Shown: piece by piece, positions 59,631 through 64,000 of the stretch
Numbering within the stretch: position 1 is the stretch's first letter
How the letters are laid out: every line of letters starts with the position of its first letter
Assembly (NCBI RefSeq): GCF_003309065.1
Contig: NZ_POAF01000002.1
Coordinates: forward strand, 600,513 to 664,512
Direction: 5' to 3'
Length of the DNA: 64,000 bases
Source of the DNA: Glutamicibacter soli
GTDB lineage: Bacteria; Actinomycetota; Actinomycetes; Actinomycetales; Micrococcaceae
Translations under genes and position numbers: made by a program
Notes under the pieces: generated by a model
What the model was told of the DNA's origin: nothing
Databases searched by the model: none
The model's input: the letters and a program-made list of their open reading frames with translations, nothing else

Positions 59631-61103
59631 GTGAGTAGCTCGATACAAGATGGCCACATGGCTAGTACATCCGACTTCGTCGTTGTTGCCAATCGCTTGC
59701 CGGTTGACCGGGTCACAAACCCGGACGGCACCCAGGGATTCCAGCGCGCACCCGGAGGACTGGTCACCGCACTGGAACCCGTCATGTCCGCTTCGGAAGG
59801 AGCATGGGTTGGCTGGCACGGCGGAATTGATGAAGAGCTGGACAGCTTCGACAAGGACGGTATCCATCTGGTGCCGGTGCCGCTAAGCGAAGACGACCTC
59901 GAGCTCTACTACGAAGGTTTCTCGAACTCGACTCTGTGGCCGCTCTACCACGACGTCATCGTTCCGCCGTCGTACCACCGCACCTGGTGGGACAGATACC
60001 AAAAAATCAACCAGCGCTTTGCCGACGCGGTGCTGCGGATCGCGGCGCCCAACGCCACGGTGTGGGTGCACGACTACCAGTTGCAACTCGTGCCGCGTCT
60101 GCTACGCTTGGCCCGTCCTGACCTCAAGATCGGTTTCTTCCTGCATATTCCCTTCCCCGCCGCGAGCTTGTTCGCGCAGCTGCCGTGGCGCAAGCAGATT
60201 TTGCAGGGTTTGGCCGGTGCCGACCTGGTCGGTTTCCAGCGCGAAACCGACGCGACCAACTTCCTGCGAAGCCTGCGCCGATTCACGGACTACCAAACCA
60301 AGGGACGTGAGGCGACCCCTTCCTTGGACAACGACCTGCAGAATATCTGCCGCGCCGACGCCCACCCGATCTCCATCGACTATGAACAGATCCAGCGGCT
60401 GTCCCGGGATCCGCAGATCATTGCGCGAGCCGCGCAGATCCGGCATGAATTGGGAAACCCGAAAACCATCATGCTCGGCGTGGACAGGCTGGACTACACC
60501 AAGGGTATCCGCCACCGGCTCAAGGCCTACGGCGAGCTGCTGGCAGACGAACAGCTCCACGCCGGCGAGGTATGCCTGATCCAAGTGGCAAGCCCCAGCC
60601 GCGAAAACGTCGGTTCGTACATGGAACTGCGCGATCAGGTAGAACTGATGGTCGGCCAGATCACCGGCCAGCACGATACGCTCAGCCACACTACGCTGCG
60701 CTACCTGCACCATTCCTATCCCCTGCGCGAAATGATTTCCCTGTACCTTGCGGCAGACGTCCTGCTGGTCACTGCCTTGCGCGACGGTATGAACCTGGTC
60801 GCCAAGGAATACGTGGCAGCGCACCAGGACGGGCGGGGCGTGCTGGTGCTCTCCGAGTTCACCGGCGCCGCCGACCAGCTGACCCAGTCGGTGCTGGTCA
60901 ACCCCCATGACATTGACGGCATGAAGGTCAAGATTATGGAGGCAGTCAACATGGACGAGGCCGAACAGGCCAAGCGCATGAAGCGCATGAACCACCATCT
61001 GGAGGAATTCGACGTGGCCGGCTGGTCTGATCGTTTCCTGTCGGAGCTGGCAGACATCAACTCGAAATCCGTTCCGGCCAAGGAGAATGTTGCCCGCACC
61101 TAA
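59631..61103 (+). CDS. otsA: Trehalose-6-phosphate synthase
   Basis: GT20 glycosyltransferase that joins UDP-glucose and glucose-6-phosphate to make trehalose-6-phosphate, 490 residues. VVVANRLPVDR, WVHDYQLQLVP, IGFFLHIPFP, GVDRLDYTKGI and LRDGMNLVAKEYV are the family's core segments. GTG at 59631 follows a good AGGAG site. The 3' end overlaps otsB by 17 bases, so the pair is coupled. Product: stress protectant. Confidence 0.93.
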   Translation: MSSSIQDGHMASTSDFVVVANRLPVDRVTNPDGTQGFQRAPGGLVTALEPVMSASEGAWVGWHGGIDEELDSFDKDGIHLVPVPLSEDDLELYYEGFSNSTLWPLYHDVIVPPSYHRTWWDRYQKINQRFADAVLRIAAPNATVWVHDYQLQLVPRLLRLARPDLKIGFFLHIPFPAASLFAQLPWRKQILQGLAGADLVGFQRETDATNFLRSLRRFTDYQTKGREATPSLDNDLQNICRADAHPISIDYEQIQRLSRDPQIIARAAQIRHELGNPKTIMLGVDRLDYTKGIRHRLKAYGELLADEQLHAGEVCLIQVASPSRENVGSYMELRDQVELMVGQITGQHDTLSHTTLRYLHHSYPLREMISLYLAADVLLVTALRDGMNLVAKEYVAAHQDGRGVLVLSEFTGAADQLTQSVLVNPHDIDGMKVKIMEAVNMDEAEQAKRMKRMNHHLEEFDVAGWSDRFLSELADINSKSVPAKENVART

Positions 61104-61932
61104 CTTGCCGCAAACCGCCGAAACTACCGCCCCCGAAGGATGGCTTAAGCACGTGTCACCTCTTTCGCCGCAGCTCTCCGGTGCGCTGCAGGATTTCGCC
61201 CGCCATCCCCGGGTGCTGGTCGCGCTCGATTTCGATGGAACGCTCTCACCGCTGGTCGACCGGCCGCAGGATGCCAGGCCGCTGCCCGAATCCGCCGTGC
61301 TGGTGGAGCAGCTGGGACGAATGGCCGGCGTTTACACCGCGGTGATCTCCGGACGCAATCTGCAGTCCCTGGCCGAGGTGTACCCGGAGCCGCTGCCGGC
61401 CATCCGCATCGGGTCCCACGGGGCCGAACGGCTGGTCCCCGAGCAGTTCTCGAACGGCTGGTCCGACGCGCCGCTCAGCCTCGACCAGACGCAGCTGCTG
61501 GGCACCCTGACCGGCCGGCTGCAGGCGATCGCGGACAGGCACGAGAACGTGAACCTGGAATTCAAGCCCTCGGCCACCGTGCTGCATGTCCGCCAGGCCA
61601 GTCCTCAGGCCGCGCAGGCGGCCATGGCCGAAGCGCTGGAATCGCTGCAGGAGCTGGAGGGCGTCAAGCTGATGTCGGGCAAGGCGGTGCTTGAAGCCTC
61701 GGTGCTCAACGCCCACAAGGGCGAGGCGCTGGCTTGGCTGCGCCGCACCCTGGATGTCCAGTCGGTGCTCTTCATCGGAGACGACGTCACCGACGAAAAC
61801 GGCTTCAAGGTGCTGACCGAAAACGACCTCGGAATCAAGGTCGGCAGCGGGGACACGGCGGCGACGCAGCGTATTGATTCCCCGTTCGATATCCCGGATC
61901 TTTTGAAAAGTCTGATTTCCATGCGAAACTAA
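61087..61932 (+). CDS. otsB: Trehalose-6-phosphate phosphatase
   Basis: HAD-superfamily phosphatase of 281 residues that removes phosphate to give trehalose. The nucleophile motif is LDFDGTLSPL (about 48-57), and the later metal motif is GDDVTDENGF. The start is uncertain: ATG 61087 lies just 1 base after AAGGAG, and a TTG at 61090 is equally possible. It overlaps otsA by 17 bases. Confidence 0.92.
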   Translation: MLPAPNLPQTAETTAPEGWLKHVSPLSPQLSGALQDFARHPRVLVALDFDGTLSPLVDRPQDARPLPESAVLVEQLGRMAGVYTAVISGRNLQSLAEVYPEPLPAIRIGSHGAERLVPEQFSNGWSDAPLSLDQTQLLGTLTGRLQAIADRHENVNLEFKPSATVLHVRQASPQAAQAAMAEALESLQELEGVKLMSGKAVLEASVLNAHKGEALAWLRRTLDVQSVLFIGDDVTDENGFKVLTENDLGIKVGSGDTAATQRIDSPFDIPDLLKSLISMRN

Positions 61933-61998
61933 CGGTGTCCCAATTCACTTTCACTTCGGATCGTCGGGCACGTACCTGCCCGTGAAAGGATTGTCGTT

Positions 61999-63060
61999 AT
62001 GGCAACTGTGACCTTTGATAAGGCCACCCGTATTTACCCGGGCGCTCTTGTGCCATCCGTCGACGAAATCGACCTGGAGATCGCCGACGGCGAATTCCTG
62101 GTTCTGGTCGGCCCCTCGGGTTGCGGCAAGTCAACCACCCTGCGCATGCTTGCCGGCCTGGAGGAAGTCAACTCCGGCCGCATCCTCATCGGCGACAAGG
62201 ACGTGACCAACGTTCCGCCGAAGGACCGCGACATCGCCATGGTCTTCCAGAACTACGCGCTCTACCCGCACATGACCGTCGCCGAGAACATGGGCTTCGC
62301 CCTGAAAATCGCCGGCGTCGACAAGGTCGAACGAGCCCGCCGTGTGAAGGAAGCCGCACAGCTTCTCGATCTGGAGCAGTATCTAGACCGCAAGCCGAAG
62401 GCCCTCTCCGGTGGCCAGCGCCAGCGTGTGGCCATGGGCCGTGCCATCGTGCGCTCCCCCCAGGTCTTCCTGATGGATGAACCGCTGTCGAACCTCGATG
62501 CCAAGCTGCGGGTCCAGACCCGTACCCAGATCGCGTCGCTCACCCGCCGCCTGGGTGTCACTACCGTGTACGTGACCCACGACCAGGTCGAGGCGCTGAC
62601 CATGGGCGACCGCGTCGCGGTGCTCAAGGACGGTGAATTGCAGCAGGTCGGGACTCCCCGCGAACTGTACGACCGTCCGCGCAACGTCTTCGTTGCAGGC
62701 TTCATCGGTTCGCCAGCCATGAACCTCGTGCAGCTGGAAGCGAGCAATGGCCAAGTAGAGTTCGGCAATACCGTCCTGAGCGCGCCAGGCGCTGCAGGCG
62801 GCACTACGCTGGGCATCCGACCTGAAGACATCGAGTTCGTTGGCGAAGGCGAGGGTGTGGAGATCACCATCGACGTCGTCGAAGAGCTTGGCGCCGATGC
62901 CTATGTCTACGCAACCGCCGAGCTGGCAGGCCGCCCGCAGACCATCGTTGTCCGCGTTGATGGCCGCACCCCACCGGCCCGTGGCCAGCGGCTGAACATC
63001 GCACCGAAGCTGCAGCATGTGCACCTGTTCGATACGGAAACCGGTCTGCGACTTGGCTAG
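61999..63060 (+). CDS. Sugar ABC transporter ATPase (UgpC/MsmK-type)
   Basis: ATP-binding subunit that energises carbohydrate ABC importers, 353 residues. Walker A is GPSGCGKST at 38-46; the signature LSGGQRQR and Walker B VFLMDEPLSNLD follow; a TOBE-type C-terminal domain contains LGIRPEDIEF. A preferred ATG at 61999 follows AAAGGA. It is a stand-alone ATPase that may serve several sugar uptake systems, as MsmK does. Confidence 0.9.
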   Translation: MATVTFDKATRIYPGALVPSVDEIDLEIADGEFLVLVGPSGCGKSTTLRMLAGLEEVNSGRILIGDKDVTNVPPKDRDIAMVFQNYALYPHMTVAENMGFALKIAGVDKVERARRVKEAAQLLDLEQYLDRKPKALSGGQRQRVAMGRAIVRSPQVFLMDEPLSNLDAKLRVQTRTQIASLTRRLGVTTVYVTHDQVEALTMGDRVAVLKDGELQQVGTPRELYDRPRNVFVAGFIGSPAMNLVQLEASNGQVEFGNTVLSAPGAAGGTTLGIRPEDIEFVGEGEGVEITIDVVEELGADAYVYATAELAGRPQTIVVRVDGRTPPARGQRLNIAPKLQHVHLFDTETGLRLG

Positions 63061-63079
63061 TCCGCAAAGACTCTGACGC

Positions 63080-63123
63080 ATGACCAAGGGCTCGGATCCA
63101 TGAGGATCCGAGCCCTTGGTCAT
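63080..63123 (+). terminator. Terminator of the ABC ATPase gene
   Basis: 20-base perfect arms starting ATGACCAAGGGCTCGGATCC with a 4-base loop, directly past the stop codon. Confidence 0.8.
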
Positions 63124-63183
63124 CGTCGGCATCTCCGGCGGCTGCTGACCCAGCCTCACTACCCTTATCGACTTGTTAAACAT

Positions 63184-63213
63184 CGAAGGCCCCGAGATAT
63201 CTCGGGGCCTTCG
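63184..63213 (-). terminator. Terminator of the 5S rRNA
   Basis: A 30-base perfect palindrome (CGAAGGCCCCGAGA arm) 11 bases past the 5S 3' end. Confidence 0.75.
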
Positions 63214-63223
63214 GCACATTGTG

Positions 63224-63340
63224 CCCGGCGATGACCTACTCTCCCACACCCTCCCGAGTGCAGTACCATCGGCGCAGTGGGTCTTAGCTTCCGGGTTCGG
63301 TATGGGACCGGGCGTTTCCCCCACGCTATGATCGCCGTAA
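63224..63340 (-). rRNA. rrf: 5S ribosomal RNA
   Basis: The minus strand contains the conserved 5S segments: TTACGGCGATCATAGCG at the 5' end, CCCATACCGAACCCGGAAG in the middle, and GGTCATCGCCG at the 3' end pairing with the 5' end. No 23S rRNA 3' end lies in the 660 bases upstream of it. Confidence 0.9.
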
Positions 63341-64000
63341 CTCTAACCCGCACAGCTTGGCCGTGGGAAAACTACGGTGTCATTCGCGATTGCGACAACT
63401 CCATAACTATAGCAGGATCTCCGCCCTCCGCGCCAATCGAGGAACTCTTTCGGCAACGTGGCCTTCGCCATAGATGCCTTCTGGCGATCTAAGCTTCCAG
63501 AAGGCCTCAGACGCCAGTCTCCGGCCACGATACAGCGCCTGGCAATCCATGCCGGTCCGGCTCTGGATTGGAGCTTGAGAGCGGCGTGGGTGCGCGCCAG
63601 CGGCAGCGCGGATGGTTTGCCATGTACCCAGGAACGGCAAAGCCAGCACAACTACGCAGTGAAGCAAGGATGGGTGAAGTCTGCTACCACCACTGCCGCT
63701 GCGAGCCATTCATCCCAATGGCGGCAAGCACGAAGGCCGTGAAAGGACTAGCGATTCGAAATCAGGGGTTTTGTTGTGGTCCGGGCTCTTCCCCGCTCCG
63801 CAGCCAACCGCACCGCGCCGCGGCCCCGGCAGCGCTTCCCTTGCCCCACGCCATCCCCACGGGGCCGGCCGCAGGACAGCACCCCAAACCGCCCAGAAGG
63901 CACCGCGCCGCCACCCAAAACCCCCGCTTAAACAACAAAAAAGGGGGGAGCCACCGCTCCCCCACCCCACCGGCAGGCCGTCCCGGCCAGACCACCCGCC
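63341..64000. other. Region upstream of 5S: promoter and terminator, no gene
   Basis: 660 bases. On the minus strand TATAGT (63406-63411) is a strong -10 box about 65 bases before the 5S start, with TTGGCG (63431-63436) as a weak -35 at a 19-base spacing. A hairpin (GCCTTCTGG/CCAGAAGGC, near 63475-63505) follows upstream. A terminator closes at 63937-63963. From about 63770 the plus strand is strongly C-rich. No convincing protein or 23S rRNA. Confidence 0.5.
63937..63963 (-). terminator. Rho-independent terminator of a minus-strand unit entering from the right
   Basis: On the minus strand, GGGGGAGC-GGTG-GCTCCCCC is followed by a C and TTTTTT. It ends a transcription unit that lies beyond the right edge of the window. 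Confidence 0.75.

Noticed and set aside
63341..64000. 23S rRNA 3' end upstream of 5S
   Set aside because: No sequence resembling the 23S end, such as a GGCTTAACC-type or TACTAATAGG-type segment, is present on either strand in this stretch.

Overview
The window is a high-GC actinobacterial chromosome segment. The gene content fits the family Micrococcaceae (Arthrobacter/Glutamicibacter-like), an inference from cold-shock/DUF3027 and DUF3263/LytR_C neighbours, c-di-AMP riboswitches in front of cell-wall peptidases, DtxR next to serC, and many short-leader or leaderless promoters. No CRISPR array, prophage, insertion sequence or origin was seen. The segment looks like ordinary chromosome with a catabolic accessory block at its left end.

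Region 1 (1-18.7 kb) is amino-acid and dicarboxylate catabolism. A glutaryl-CoA dehydrogenase and a semialdehyde-type aldehyde dehydrogenase (cut by the left edge) are transcribed away from a PucR-family regulator, with a glutarate-type CoA-transferase just beyond it. After a GH26-like hydrolase, a MarR/EmrB drug-efflux pair and an inositol-phosphatase-like gene comes a second module: a ThDP-dependent decarboxylase translationally coupled to a guanidinobutyrase/agmatinase-type ureohydrolase, a GABA-type aminotransferase, a second paralogous PucR regulator, an amino-acid permease, and an HTH-cupin regulator. Together these suggest breakdown of arginine-derived guanidino compounds to GABA, and of C5 dicarboxylates to central metabolism.

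Region 2 (18.8-31.9 kb) holds a DinB-like protein, a ferritin-like/VIT iron exporter fusion (MbfA type), a LOG-family protein, a large SWIM-SNF2 helicase, succinyl-CoA synthetase (sucDC), PcrA/UvrD helicase and a small membrane protein.

Region 3 (31.9-46.2 kb) holds tRNA-Arg(CCT), a ROK regulator, a NUDIX hydrolase, an HNH endonuclease, two peptidoglycan peptidases (NlpC/P60 and M23) each behind its own c-di-AMP (ydaO) riboswitch, a DtxR regulator, serC, DUF3027 and cold-shock proteins, an OmpR/histidine-kinase pair, a lone WXG100 protein, an acidic LAxTG-anchored surface protein, and a DUF4031-HD fusion.

Region 4 (46.2-64 kb) holds groEL with a CIRCE operator, a LytR_C protein, DUF3263, ung, a ThrE-type exporter, a luciferase-like oxidoreductase, tRNA-Val(CAC), a GNAT protein, a likely type II restriction-modification pair, a DUF808 protein, tRNA-Thr(TGT), a DsbA-like protein, trehalose synthesis (otsA-otsB), a sugar ABC ATPase, and a 5S rRNA gene that has no 23S rRNA beside it in the window.
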